Assembly (NCBI RefSeq): GCF_017654505.1
Contig: NC_054539.1
Location: 68,515,256-68,579,255, forward strand
DNA from: Polyodon spathula
Lineage: Eukaryota; Chordata; Actinopteri; Acipenseriformes; Polyodontidae
Direction of reading: 5' to 3'
DNA: 64,000 bases
The notes under the pieces are model-generated. The model was given only the letters and a program-made list of their open reading frames with translations. It ran no database searches and was not told the origin of the DNA. The translations under genes were made by a program, and so were the position numbers. Every line of letters begins with the position of its first letter. Position 1 is the first letter of the stretch. Positions 45,090-58,730 of this stretch are shown here, piece after piece.

Positions 45090-48070
45090 GAATTGTGTTG
45101 TCAAACCATTAGCATTGTATAATGGTAAATGCATCTTGTCTTCGCAAGGGTATTGTGTAACACACATTCTAATAAATGCACAGGCAAAGATGGTGCAATT
45201 CGATTTCACAATAGCTTTGCAAGATTTGTATCCATGGCAAAACTCAGCAGGCCTATCTTTTATCTGTATTTACAGTATAATAATTCAATAATTTTTAAAA
45301 ATGTTTGTGTTTTGTTTTGTTTTATACGAATGCAATTGTTTACATTTAATTTGTTGTATTCATCTTGAATTGCATAACCTTTCAGAACTAATAAGAGCTC
45401 CTGCTGCTTCATTAAATGAAGCTGACACCAATGAGTTATTTCTTTAGGTCTATGCCTCAGTTATTTTTCTAGCCTGCAACTCTTCATCCTCCACAATAAA
45501 AAGAAACACAAACAGGCTGTTACACGTGTCATGTCAACCACATCCTTAAATACTTATTGTATGCTCTTGCCTAAAGAAGGTTTTTAGTATATTGTAATTG
45601 TAAAGCTTTCTTTTAGTTATTTATTAGATTTTTTTTTAACATTTGATTAAAAACACAGCTTCTACCTACAGTAAAACAGTGACCTTGTGGACTTGTGACT
45701 GCAAATATGCACTGCACGATTAAAAGGCAGCAGGGTAACAATGGAAACTCTGAATCATCTGTTCCATGTTTGAAATGAATTTAGCTCTGACTCACCATGG
45801 GGCTTCCTGACTGAGAAGCGTGTGTGCAATGAGAGGAAATCCTATTTCAGACCTCTAACAATGAGATTAACTCGAGTGAGGTGTCCTGTGACAGATGGGG
45901 GCTTTTATATATATTTTTTAATTTTATTTAAGCCTGCGATTTATCTGCTTCAGGGTGGGGTTTCTAATGTTACACCAAACATGTTGTCTGACTAGTGTTT
46001 TCAGTTAGAGAGTTTACTTGCTGTCCTTTTATTATGTTTCTTGGATTTAAAAATAGTGAAAATTGTGTCTTATTGTATCAGAGGCAGGAGTGTCTTTGAA
46101 AAACAAGGGCTTCTTTCAGAATGAGAATCATTTGAATGGAACCTTATCCTGTCTAACAAGGAGTGGGGTAAATCTACTGTATTTAGAAATGTGGGGGATT
46201 TTAATATATGTGCATTTCACAAGTGTTGACTTTGTTACATCAAACTGTATTTCTTCTTACATGTCCATTGGGTATCTGAATGTGTTGGTAAGTACTGGTA
46301 TGCTAACAAGTCACTATATTTAAAAAACAAACAAACAAACAAACAAACAAAAACATATTGCAGTATCAGGAGGCTGGCTTTTTTTTTTAAATCTTCAGAT
46401 TAAAAAAAAAAAATCCACAACCTCTTTATCATATCCCATATTGTTGTTGAATGGTTATTTTTTTTACTTTTTTATTTATTTTAAACAGATTCTTTGAACA
46501 GGCTTTTACATTTTAAACCACCCGAAATATGAAATAAATAAAAATACAAACTTATACTAGTTATGAACAGATTTTTAGAAAAACAGTCAGCCACTTCCTG
46601 TTTACAGAGACAGCTAGTATTCTCAAACGTTTCTCATAGAGTATGTCAAAAGGTGCCCTGTTGCAGGTCATGTACTGTAAAGCCATGAGACACATTAGCA
46701 ATGCCACTGATTATGAACTATGCATATACAGCCCCCACCCCCATCCCCATCCCCATCCCCATCCCCATACCCATCCCCATGACAGGGGAGCCTTTTTTGA
46801 TGTGCTATGCTGATTAGCTGACACCATTTAAAATGATGGATGCAAGACTTACAGGGGATAATAAATACCTGTGGGTAGAATATAATTTAAGATGATGCTA
46901 CAAGGATCATTCCTGAACAAAATCCATTAACCACCAATAGAATATTTTCTAGGTAATTCATTAGCATCCAAAACTCCAGAATCAACTTATTTCTTTATCT
47001 TGACAAAGGCAGTGTTATATATAATATTTTCCAACCATTAATCTGTCCCCCACTGGCCCTAGTGGATGTAATATCACCAGAGTCCTGCAGGGGGGGGCAG
47101 TTTTAAAAAGTCACCAGGATATGGAGAAAGTGAAATATAAACAGAATCAAAACAAGAACAACTTAGTTGAACATAGAATTGGTACAGTTTAGAAAATAAA
47201 TGTTTTGTTATATCCACGTTATTAATTTTATTTGGTTTCCAATTCTGTCGTAGTTCTGTTTTTCATCAAATGCTTGAAACTTAAAAAAAAAAAAAAGGTT
47301 TGTCCCACCAAGATTCATATCTACATGCCTCGCTCTTGAAGATCAATACATTTCTATTCACAGGCAGAGACAGGCACTTCATTATACACCTCATCTGATG
47401 TGCTATTGATACTGCATTTGAACAGGAAGATGGGAATATTTTTGTTGTGTACCTTCTTCACAAGATACAGAGGTTTCCTTTGTAATGCTGCTCTGGCGGA
47501 TAGATTTATTTACACAGATTTGCCTTTTTTATCAGCTATCGTCAGGGTACCTAGCACAGTCTCTCTTCACATGATTAACAGAGGTTTCTCTTCACATGAT
47601 TCACAACAGTTTCAAAACCTTTAAAAAAAAGTTTGCATTTCAGACTGTGCAGCTATGCTATTAACAAGTCAATGTGTAGCTTATCTTAGTCTTAGTTTAA
47701 TATAGCAAGGCAGGAGTAACTTTCACAGCTTCTTCTGAACTACACAGATATGTGTGAATATGTGCTCCTAGAACACCACAAATCATCCCAGATTCCCTTC
47801 CCAAGATCCATGTACTTTTATTTGCAGTTAAAAAAAATTTAATTTACAAACAGGTAGCTCATCACTGGAGGTGGGGTAGGTTGAGGGGGAGGGGACATGG
47901 ACAGACAAGGAATTAAGAGATTTAAAAAAAACAACATGAAACCCTTATTTGTGGGCTAGCATGACAAGCTTAGATTGTTAGGCTAAATTAGTATGATACA
48001 TTTAAATAGCTCTGCCCTCATAATGATGAATGAGAGATATCATGCTAAATAGCTTAACCCTGTGTCACAG
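45090..48070. other. anonymous stretch with small tandem repeats
   Basis: No gene seen. (CAAA)n lies at 46326-46352 and (CCCCAT)n at about 46733-46780 with one CCCATA variant. Poly-T and poly-A runs occur near 46380-46415 and 47283-47296. Confidence 0.55.
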
Positions 48071-48072
48071 AT

Positions 48073-48345
48073 AGGCTTGGTTGTGACATCAGACCAGGAA
48101 ATACACAAACAAAATACTGGGGTCTGGAAGCAATGATGTGCAAGTTTAACAATAAAATAAAATATTTAAACAAACAAAACACTTTCCAAACAAATGGCTT
48201 GGTGACCAAAACAAACAAACAGATACAAAACAAACAAACAGATGCAAAACAAGTAACATGCTGTTTAATGGCAGCACAAGTAAAAATTGTTTGTATTCTT
48301 ACTTTCTTTATTTCACGACTCACGTATCTCGTTCTCCACTTTGAA
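48073..48345 (-). mobile_element. partial LTR-like copy related to 37702-38167
   Basis: On the minus strand, GGAAAGTGTTTTGTTTGTTT followed by AAATATTTTATTT, and the final GTATTTCCTGGTCTGATGTC, align with the 3' half of the 37702-38167 unit. The 5' half is not recognisable, so it is truncated or diverged. AAAC-rich runs blur the limits. Confidence 0.5.
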
Positions 48346-48349
48346 CAGC

Positions 48350-49330
48350 ATGGATGGGGAATTTTAAGTCCATCTATGCTGTAAAATATTTAACAATAAA
48401 ACAATGTGTTTTAAAACACAAACCATACACTTAAATAATACAACAAATACAAAATAGTATAATTTCAAGATAGTGGAGGCCCTATTTTTTAAGTCTGACC
48501 AGAGTGTATGACTCTAATAACAAAGGCACACAGACAAGCTTTTTTTTCTAGCGTCAGCATTTGTTCAGTTTTCTTAAGTCAAATAGTTATTCTGCTCATA
48601 ATTTGCTGCGATAGTATTTCTACTGGTTGTATATTCTTTAAAACACAGTACAATTATTACAGTATTCTGACAGTATCAGTTAGTACTGAACTTCTCTCAT
48701 TTTTAACTGTAATATGTTCTTTCAACAACAATTATTTTATTTGTATAACTTGTTTAACTTTAAGTGATTCTATAACATGCATTTCTAATTCAGATACTTC
48801 AATATATCTTATAAATTAGAATTTTATTTTACTCCACTTTTATACACAGAAGTCAAGAGGTTAAGTTTTAATTAGGCACCTGCTTAGCAGCAAATGCAAC
48901 CTTGAATATTAAAACTTAGGACTGCTATACTTTGATATAGACTAACATCCTCATACATTTACTAAAGTTATTATATTACGTTTTTTATTTTAAAATCTCA
49001 GTCTTCTATTTAAATAATTTCTTTTTTCCTACTATAGCAGAACCACAAACCTACTGTAGTTCAATTGTTCCTGACATCTTAAGTGTGCTTCATAGAGTTT
49101 GCCATTCTGTTCTCACTGGATTAAAATGTTTGAGGCACTGAGTCTAATTTAAAAGATGCTTTTGCCTGATAAGGGAGGTTTGGAATTTTGGCTTGACCTT
49201 ACACATTCACTAATAATATTTTTCTACTTTTATGCTAGAATAAACAGCATTATGGAATCCTACAATATTCTCATAGACTAATACAGTGTACAGTTTTTCT
49301 AAATAGTGTGTTTTAACAATGTGTTTAATA
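48350..49330. other. anonymous stretch, no gene seen
   Basis: AT-rich, with no motif-bearing frame. Confidence 0.55.
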
Positions 49331-49337
49331 TTAATAG

Positions 49338-50165
49338 TGTCACAGGTAGGTTGACCTGAGATAACCTAGCTAGTGTACCTATATAGCTGCTGATTACGAC
49401 ACTTGTTTTTGGTAAGGCAAGGACCTTAGCAACCAAATAGTTATTTCATTCCCCTGCATAGGTTCTTTGTTCCCCAGGTTTCCCACACACACACACAATG
49501 GGGCAGCATCTGGTAAAACAAACTTTATTGTTCTCAACAGGGTAAAAAAAAATTAAAACCAAACAGCACAATAATACTACAAAAAAAAGTTGAACTTTCA
49601 AAAGGGAGTGCCCAAAACAGAACAATACAAGAACACTGCACACTAGGCAATCCCCTCTCGTTGCTCACAGTCTCAGAAAAAGAAAAGTTCATGCACATGG
49701 ACAATTACTGTTCAACAAAAATAAGAGAAAAAAATAAATAGTCCAGAGGGGGTAGACCACACACTCCCGGGGCTTCCCCCAACTCATTCGGTCCGTCGCT
49801 GTTTCCTCCCTTTGATTCAAGAACCGCCACCCCCTGCTGGATCTCTCCACTGCCAATCGACTGCCGCCTCCAAAGGACCTGAGACAGGAGAGCGAGGCAA
49901 GGAAAGGGCCTCCAGGAACTGACACACAGGTAAGTAAACTCCACCCTCCACCCAGAGGTTCTAGTCACTTCCCTTCGACCGGTACAATAACAGGACTTTT
50001 ATATTGGGACCAGCCCAGGGATTATAAATGTAAGTAATACATGCCGCTGTATTAATTACCGGCATTGTTATTTACTGTTTGTTTCGCAGTCCGGCACTGG
50101 AAATAAAAATAAATAAATAAACCTTTTCACTTGGATTACAATTGTCTTTCTGTTCTTCTGTGACA
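49338..50165. mobile_element. LTR-like or composite unit bounded by TGTCACAG/CTGTGACA
   Basis: TGTCACAG at 49338-49345 and CTGTGACA at 50158-50165 are perfect inverted complements. Poly-A-signal-like motifs point both ways: AATAAA read on the minus strand near 49522, and AATAAAAATAAATAAATAAA on the plus strand near 50103. A GC-richer block at 49740-49980 lies between. This may be one long LTR or two LTR 3' ends in opposite orientation. No flanking duplication is visible. Confidence 0.35.
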
Positions 50166-50169
50166 GTCT

Positions 50170-50665
50170 TGGGTCAGTTTTTGCTCTTAGTGAGACTGTC
50201 AAAGCCACCACATGTATGTCTTTAAAAACCTGATACCTGCAAAAGACAAATCATTTGCTGGGCTCTCATCTCTACATTCTCCCATCATCAGCTGAAGGAG
50301 TTCAAATAAGTTAAACTGTTTCTATCCATCCATCTCTGCCGCATACGCCTTTCACTCAAAAAAGCTGCTCGCACCTTGTGTAAGGGAAGACTGATTTTAA
50401 GGTCACTTGTGACACTTCTCTACATTAATTCTGGAAACCTGTTTCTCGCTGTGGACATAGCCACGCTCTATGAATGGATAGTGCAGACTGAATGGAGGGA
50501 TATTTTTTATAAACTATGAAGCAACTTAGAACACACTGTGAAGCATCATGGATTACAGCTGTTCATAGCCTTGATCACAAAGATCCAAGCCCATGAAGCT
50601 TCAAACGACTGCCTTTTGAAACAAAATCAAAACATCAAAGCCTTTTGAAACAGTATCAAAACAAG
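50170..50665. other. anonymous stretch, no gene seen
   Basis: A short repeat (CCTTTTGAAACAAAATCAAAAC and a variant) at 50609-50663 is the only structure. Confidence 0.5.
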
Positions 50666-50668
50666 GTA

Positions 50669-51137
50669 TGATGTGGCAAAACTGAAACGCAGCGGCGCTC
50701 AGCACTGTTATTAAATAATAAACAAAATAAAGATTTATACAAAACACTAAACAAAAAAAGGGCACAAGGGCCAAACAAACAAACAGTAACAAGTAGTATG
50801 CTGGTTGTGAAACTTCTCTTCTCTTCACAAACTCATGTCTCTCCCCTGACACTCTCTGCCTTCTGAGCCCAGAGTGTGTCTTTTATATTCGTGGCTGGAG
50901 CCTTAATTACCTATTAATAAATTACCTTATTAAGACTCCAGTCACATTCCCACAAGGGTTCTAGGTCAGAGGTTTTACCCCATCCCCACTGACTGCACAT
51001 TATAAAACTGGTCTCAAACAATAAATAATAAAAGACTGACGATGCTCGACCACCCGCACATAAACACAATAATAATAACAACAACAACAAATGAATACAT
51101 ACATAAATAATAATACACACAATAGGTGGGCATCACA
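50669..51137 (-). mobile_element. LTR-like unit, minus orientation
   Basis: Read on the minus strand it begins TGTGATGCCCACC and ends TTTGCCACATCA. It carries CAGTGGGGATGGGGTAAAAC, ATATAAAAGAC (TATA-like, near 50885) and TTTGGCCCTTGTGCCC, shared with the other members of the family. Length (469) is close to that of the 37702-38167 unit (466). Flanks AGGTA and ATGGT do not match. An AT-rich trinucleotide-like tract lies near its 5' end (51065-51120). Confidence 0.55.
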
Positions 51138-51139
51138 AT

Positions 51140-52010
51140 GGTCCACTCATTTTTTAAAAAAAAATTAGCAAATACAGCAGCCCATAGTGCTTTTTAAATG
51201 TGTGTTTGTTTTGTTTTTTCTAACGTACTATACTAATATTTTTTATAGTTTCCAGACTATGGGGTCAATTCCTGGTACTAATAAACTATTTAAAAACCAT
51301 GCTAAATACAGGCTTAGAGAAAAAATCCTAGCTTTTAGAGTTCTACCCTACAGGAAAGGTTGCCTGTGGAAAGGCAGATTTAAGAGGGAAGAGCAGTCAG
51401 CTTATAATATGTACATTTTTAACCTCTAGACCCCCTACAGTAATGCTGAAGTGACACTCACATCATAAGTGTTAAAGCCCACTACCCAACATGAAACCAT
51501 TTTTTGTACAGTAAAGATTATGGTAATGACTTTGCTTGAATGGCCCTGCCTTGTTTTATGTTTTACATTTTTTGTAGATATCTTTTAATCACACCAGAAC
51601 AGATAATGGAACCCCTGTACATTTATGCAAAAACAATAAATAAATACATGAACATAATTCTTTGACATCAGAAATCCAGACATTTCTAATGTAAATAACC
51701 ACTTTCACAGCAATAACAATGTAGGAGTGTGCTTTGCAAGAATCTGAAATCTGTTAGGTTCAGTATTAGTCAGAACCATCAGTACTTTTTTTTAATATTT
51801 AAAAAATCTTAAACAAACAAATCTTATACCTCATATCTAGAGCTGCTTTTTGTTTGAGAAAAAAATATTGTTTTTACCTGTCTTGACAATTAATTTGATC
51901 TATTTTGTTGACAAACTTAATGATAAAATATTCATGGGGCAACCATAATACTGTAAGAATTGTAATACACGGGCTTAGACAAATATAAATAAATAATATA
52001 CTATATACTA

Positions 52011-52071
<61 letters not shown>

Positions 52072-55000
52072 AAAATACATGTTGTCTAGAACAACCTGGT
52101 CCTGAATATATATATGTATTTATTCTATACCATAAACCTCAAAAATCATCTTATGTTATGGAAATGCAATACCTGATGTATTTGAGAATGCATTTCTGAT
52201 GGTATCTGATATGGGGCTCCAAGTTGACCCTAATGGTATATATCTTTGTAAATATCAATAAGCAACCCTGAATCTAAGAAAAAGACAACAGTAGCTTGCT
52301 TTGTTTCCACTGTCTTGGTAATATCTTGACTGGAAGACCCCACTAATAAAATGTTAAACAAGCAATCGTGGCATTGGTTGTTAATTTCATGCAGTTTTAT
52401 ATCCATTTACATATACAATTGGTTATCCCTGTGAAATTAAAAACACTGACCTACCAGTTCAGAACCAGTACTCACGACAGGGGAAATAAAGTCTAAATGT
52501 TATACTACACCACCATTAAGGTCTATAGTTGGTTACTTAATAGCTGCACACATTTCTTCAAAACAAGAAAAGAATGCTTATAATGAGGAGTTACATGATG
52601 AATGCTTTGGATGCAATGAGGTCACAGAATGAATGCTTTCTGATATTTATGCAATTACAATGCCGCTGAACATTGTGTATCAGCAGTCCTTATGAATTCA
52701 TACAGCCTCTATATTAATATAGTAGGCTTATTTCCTGTCAAGAGATAAAAGCACTAAAATGGCCTACTTTTGGTTGAGATAAAGCATCCCTCTTTAACAT
52801 CCCTTAGGAATGGCGGCCAAAATAAACAATCAAATACTGAAAAAAATGCAACACGAAAAGAAAAAAAACAAAAACCTTGAGATAAATGATATTTATAGTT
52901 TCTGAATGTTTATTAGCAGTAACTTAATAGATGTGTTAACAATGTGTAAAATATGTACAATGTACAATGTATATATATTTTTTTTAAAATCTTATACATT
53001 GTGGCAGGGCATAAGTCTGCTGTTATGTTACAAATCATTTCTAAAGAGATGATGTTACCATTTTGTTGATCAAAATACACATGACTTGAAGGATCATTCA
53101 ATGCTTGATCAATTACAGTTTCACAGTTTTTCATTGCTTTTGTCTGCTATGTATTTTCAGTTTCAGAAACAGTACTGTCAACTCCCTTATAAATACGTTC
53201 CAACAACTTACTGTATACTATATTAAAAAAAAAAATTTAAAAGATGTTTTAATTGGTTCACTAACAGAGATTTTTGCAAACATTGGACGATCTCACCAAT
53301 AAAGCACAAAAATTGTTACTGGAAATAATGTTCCATGTGCCACAGCTGTACACTAATCATATTTACACAGACTTCAATCTTCCATTTAACTCGCCATGGA
53401 ATGTGTTGTCTTTTGGGGAGAATTCCAAAGAGCTTCTGCTGCCAATATGTGAGATTATATATAGGGCTTCTGAAAACAATGGAAATGGTTCATGAATTCA
53501 CATAGACTTCACCCTTTTCCATTACAAAATAAAACCTACTACAAATATTAAAAATTACATTTCCCAGCTCAGCACAGCTAGGCAATGTCCCTCTTCCTGC
53601 TTTGTATCTATCAATGATTCATTCAGAATTCTTTAAACCCGTCCCAACATTTCTGCATTTCTACTGGAGACTCTTCTTGTGAGATTTAAAACAAGATTGC
53701 AATTAGGAATGGAGGCTTGTTAGCAGTATTTAAAGCTGTATTACAGTTAAGATACAGAGGACTTAAAACAGAATTGCAAATTGTAACAAAATATTTTAAA
53801 AAAAGTCAAAAACCCCAGAAGAATGTGCCTGTGACCATAAGTATTTCGTTGTAGAAGACAGCAAAGGAAAGAAACCGTGGAATTACTACTATACATTTTT
53901 TTGACAGAAAAAAAAATTTGCTCAAGCATTTCGGAAAGTAACTGAAAGCATTAATTTCTACAGTATATGAGAAACCAGAGCCCCGAAAAAAACAATTTAC
54001 ATTAAACTCAAAAATAGCTAAAAATAAGCACTTACAAATAAAATGAATAAAACACTGAGAAACAGATGTCCTAATTATATATCTCACAAGTAATGTACTA
54101 ATAATCATACCGTGGTCTATTAATCATACTTCACGGGTCTACAGAGTCAAACACTGTTCTATAAACCCTTACAGTTGTATAATTTCAAACTGAGTTCCTG
54201 GCTTCAGGTTAGTGCTGCAGTATGCAGCAGATTGCTTAATTAACACATCACAAATCATCAAAGATTTAGATCTACAAGGAATAGTGCAAGTATTCTAAAT
54301 CAGATTGTATATTAGTCATGTGGAATATCTAACTTTATTCAGTTAGCTGGTTCTTTTTATATCATGTATAAACAAACGTGATGCTTTCTTATTTTATTCC
54401 ATTCACTTCCTTTCATCCATTGGCACTTTTGTTCTATACATAATTGTATATGTATGAAAATATGTATAGTTTATCAATTACATAAGCACATTTGTGGTTG
54501 AGATGAATGTGAAATTTAAACAAGATATGCAATTTAAACACTTGCAAATTGCCCATGTAGTACAATTATTATGGAAGGGACAGTTTGACCATAGGGAAAA
54601 ATATAGGCTGTGGACTTTACTGACATGGCTAAACCACATGTGTCAAATATTTAATAATGAACTAATGTACTCTACATCAGCATAGAAGTCTCTACAAGGA
54701 TCCAGCAGAAACACCAATCAACTGAGGCAGGATTGATGTGCAGTGCATTGAGGACTATCTCAAGCAGAGAGATGTCATGCCAAAGTTTTCAAACATTGGG
54801 ATTTAGTGTCATAGAGTGGCTGTGGAATACCCCATCTTATCCTCTGAAGAGAGAGTTCACAACCGCAAAGAGGTGCCAATCAGAATGAAATGAATGTTTA
54901 TGACATTTCATAACGTCACCTGTAGTGTGCAGGAACGAGCCGGAATTTACTGTTGATGATTTTTTCACCCTAGGCAATTCCTTGTTGTTTCAAATTTAGT

Positions 55001-55460
55001 CCCTCCAATACGACGCATGGAATTGTAGTTCATGTTTAATTTCTAGAAAATAGAAATATACAGTAGATCAAAGAAGGAAGCACATGTAAGGTTTCTTTCA
55101 TAGGAGAGGATCCCTCTGTTAAGTTAAGTTCATTCTTTAATATGCTTAGAACCGGTTAAAATATCAATTCTTTGATTTGTATAAATAGCTTCAAATCAAT
55201 ATATAGCCCAAAGAACCTACATTTTATTAGATTAGGTATCTTAATATATTAAGATAATCTTATGGAAATCTTGCTCTGACTAATATATTATCTAATATAT
55301 TAACTGTAGTGTGTCTCCTCTCATGTAGACGGACTTAAGTTCTTCAACTGGGATAACCAGGAATTATTGTGGTCTTTCTGGAAGTTTTTTATATTTGCAG
55401 AGTAATCTAGGAATACATCCTTTCATATTTTTATATAAGATAGGCAGAAGATTGTTTTTG
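51140..55460. other. anonymous stretch with a long (TA)n
   Basis: A (TA)n run spans 52014-52068. No gene, LINE tail or paired termini seen. Confidence 0.55.
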
Positions 55461-55466
55461 GGAAGA

Positions 55467-55699
55467 TGTGGTGGGGGTTTGTTACTTGCACCTGGGGCAG
55501 GGCAAAAGCCCCGCTTTGTGTAAATAGTGTGTGTGGGAATGTAAGATTGGCGGTGATGGGGTTAATTCTGTCCTTGCCAGCAATCACACATGTGGCCATT
55601 CCTCAATGTCTTTGTGTTAATAAATGTGTGTAACTGAGCTTTAACTGCAGCTTTCTTTCCTGCTGGTAACCAGTCTGAGCCAGGGCACTACCCTGTCAC
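55467..55699 (+). mobile_element. internally shortened LTR-like copy
   Basis: It starts TGTGGTGGGGG, has GTAAATAGTGTGTGTGGG and CCAGCAATCACACATGTGGC as in the copy at 17684-18091, then jumps to AATAAATGTGTG and TTTAACTGCAGCTTTC near the 3' end, finishing CTACCCTGTCAC. The TATA-like region and downstream part seen in the other copies are missing. Confidence 0.6.
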
Positions 55700-56169
55700 T
55701 GCGCCCTGTTATATTTAAATAAGAATTGTGAAGATTATCACACAAAATAACAATTTATCTGTACAGTTTTCATATGTATACATACTCTCCTCGCAGTAGT
55801 TCAATTATCATATATTATTGTTTCAGTTCTCCCTGGCCCATGTTCCACACACCTAAAGGGGTTCTCCTTAGCAGTTTTGTTTTTGAAGGAGAGAAAACAT
55901 CTGTTAATTTAACAAAACTAGAACCAATCAAATAAGTTATATAAATGAGGTCACTTTAGCAAAATGTTTACGATAATTGTGATGACGATGTAGCTGCAGG
56001 ATATGACAAATCTGAGGAAGACTGCAAATTCCGCAGGAGCCTGCAAATACCATGATTTCCAAGGAATTCTGTTACCAGCAGATTTTGATTGCCTCTATCC
56101 GTAGGTGAGGGTCTGTTTCACAGGTAAGGACATTTACACTGTGTTTTCTTATATTGATCTTTAGAAGCC

Positions 56170-56580
56170 ATACAACAAAATCCAGAGTAACTGATGCCAA
56201 GAGACTAATGTATGCCTTTGTTTCATCTAGAATTGATTATTGTAATGCACTTTTTTCTGGTGTCCCAAATGTGTGGTATCCCGATTGTAGCTTGTTCAGA
56301 ATCCCGCCACTAGAAATCTGACTTAAACCAAGAAAAGTTAACATATTACCCCTGTTTTGGCTTCTTTACACTGGCTCCCTGTGCAGTATAGAATCGATTT
56401 TAAGATTTTGCTGTTGAAGACCCTAATTAGATTAGCACCTAGTTATTTGCAGGAGTTACTGACCCCGTATCTTCCAAACCACACTCTGAGATCACAGGAT
56501 GTGGGGCTGCTGGTTATTCCTGGGGTCAGCAAGAGCAACACGGGAAGCAGGGCTTTTTCTTGTATAGAAAATATGAAAAC
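56170..56580 (+). pseudogene. L2-like LINE polymerase fragment
   Basis: Frames read in succession AYAFVSSRIDYCNALFSGVP (about 56215-56270), TPVLASLHWLPVQYRIDFKI (about 56345-56410) and TLIRLAPSYLQELLTPYLPN, ending SRAFSC near 56565. These are the well-conserved blocks between the reverse-transcriptase domain and the C-terminus in L2/Rex1-type LINEs. Small frameshifts lie near 56290 and 56340. No LINE tail follows, so it is truncated at both ends. Confidence 0.75.
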
Positions 56581-56626
56581 AACATTAAAGTTGTAGTAAA
56601 TACAAACAAATAGAATTACATTATAC

Positions 56627-57170
56627 AGTCAATTCTCATTAAAATAAACTCAAATTAAACAAATTTCCTGCTACTACAAATTTTCTACATGGTCCCTGCC
56701 AAATGTAGCAAATCAGTCTGGAGCCCTGCCAGGGAGGAAAAATGTGAATAAAATTCATCGCCCTAGTTTGAACAGTTGAGTATAAAGGACATAGGGAACA
56801 TTAATTAACTTGCATCCAGATTAGCGCCTACATCCAGATGCTGTTTTGGGACTACTGATCCCATGATGCATTTCGAGTTACCATAGTGTTCACACGTCTA
56901 TGTGCTCAGGCATCAATATAATTTCCTTGAAGTATTGTAAAAAAATATACATTATCCTTGTAGGCAAAAGTGTAGGTGTTGAAAGCGGTGGATAATGCAT
57001 CCCCAAGAACACTTTGTCAAACATTCTGAAAAAATAATACAGACCTACGAACAGCAAACTGTGTTTCTGATTTGCTCAATACCTTGAGAACACCTTGCTT
57101 TTGTGGTTTAAAAACACCTGTGATCAGAATGGGGCATGCAGATCTCAAGTGCAGTTAATTACAACTTCAT
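56627..57170 (+). mobile_element. dispersed repeat copy related to 21392-21980
   Basis: It begins CAGTCAATTCTCATTAAAAT and has AACTTGCATCCAGATTAG, then GATCCCATGATGCATTTCGA and CACCTTGCTTTTGTGGTTTA, all matching the reverse complement of 21392-21980 in the same order. No coding frame is visible. Its right limit is uncertain. Confidence 0.5.
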
Positions 57171-57199
57171 AGATACTTTTTAAATGTTCACTTACAACC

Positions 57200-58100
57200 A
57201 TATTTTCAATAACATGTGTAGTGATGACTTTTCCACATGAGGTATTAATTATGTTTTTAATTATATGTTTTACATTGTGTATGTGTGTTTTTTGTAGTTA
57301 AGTTGTTTTTGATCACTATGTTTAAATTGTGTTTTTATAGTCGTTCTAATGCGTTTACTAATTAAGTTTTTTAATATGCTTTTAGATTAAGTTTCAATAC
57401 ATTTTTGTGTAAAGTTTCGAGTTCTTTCATTTCCCATTGGCAAAACCAGCTAAGTGCGATTTTGCACAACCTAATACGACTGAAAGTCACAGATGGTCAT
57501 CTGAGCTAAACATCAAAAGGCAGGAAATTAGCAGAGATAGTGTGAGATGGGGGGGGGGACTGAAAGACAAGATGGATGCGCTCTGCCAGGTACAACATGG
57601 TATGCAACCCCCCCCCCCCTTTTACCACCATTGCAGGAGTGTGCAATGATACAGTGGAAACCCCTATCATTGGACAGAAGTAAGACAAATGGGAGTGAAG
57701 TTAACTCTTGTTTGCAAAGGTATAAATACTAAACATTGTAAAGTTTTGTCAGTCTTTTCATCTCTTTCGAATTGACTCCATGGATACCTGTGCTTTCTAA
57801 TACAGACGTAAACACTGAGCTGTACTGAGGCCTAGTCCGACGTCACTTTTATATGATTGTATTGTAGGTATACCTTACTTGTATATAAAGTGTTTTTGAA
57901 TCAAAAACCATTTGTCAGATTAATTCTTTCACTACATATGCACAGAACTTATCATTGCATTGTAATTGTAATTTGATTTGAGTGTTACTGTAACTTCAGT
58001 AAAAACTGGTAGTGTGTATTTGGCTTAGACTCCTGATAATAAGAATTACTGATATGACTATTTTTTGCTGTCCCTTCAAATTCGTAGTAATGAGGGTTGA
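57200..58100. other. anonymous stretch with G and C runs
   Basis: G10 at about 57549 and C12 at about 57608. No gene seen. Confidence 0.5.
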
Positions 58101-58104
58101 CTAT

Positions 58105-58498
58105 TGTGACAAGATAGCAGCGAGACAGAGACTCAGAAGCTAGGAAGCTGCAGTTTGAGCATTTAAAAAACAAAATAATACCAAATACAAACAAAAAGGG
58201 CACACAGGCCAAAATAAAGATTTAAACAAAACACAAAAATATAGGCTAGGCATTTGCCTTCACTACTTTACAAAAACACAGTGCACACTCACCAAAATCC
58301 CTCTCCCTCCCAAATGGTACTCTGGGCTCTCCTTTTATGTGATGTGGCTGCTCCCAATTAGCACGTAATCATTCAATTAAGAAACAGCACATTCACACAT
58401 GTTTTTAGAAGGGGCAGGAATTAGCCCCATCCCTGTCAACTGCCACCAAAACATAATAAAACACTAGACTATTTACAGGCAGGTCTTGCTCTGCCACA
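58105..58498 (-). mobile_element. solo LTR with perfect 5-bp target duplication
   Basis: ACTAT lies directly outside both ends (58100-58104 and 58499-58503). On the minus strand the LTR starts TGTGGCAGAGCAAGACC and ends TATCTTGTCACA. It contains CACATAAAAGGAGAGCCC as TATA region (near 58330) and CTTTATTTTGGCCTGTGTGC, followed by AACTGCAGCTTCC near the 3' end. A 5-bp duplication and TG/CA ends fit Gypsy or retrovirus-like integration. No internal region is present, so two LTRs have recombined, leaving one. It anchors the family that also occurs at 10.4, 17.7, 37.7, 50.7 and 55.5 kb. Confidence 0.8.
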
Positions 58499-58730
58499 AC
58501 TATATACTGTATATGTGTAAATCTGGTAATAGTTACAGAGAGGGATTACAAAGCTACCCTGGGTTCTACAGTGGGTCTGCCTTGTTACTATATATCAACA
58601 TTAAAAAAAAGTCAACTTACTTGAGAGCCATGTTTTTATTATTATATCATTATTTGTTTCTATACAAATAATACTTAAGAAAAATCTTGACTGGCTCCCA
58701 AGTAAATGTACTTTTCTTAACAGGGCACCA

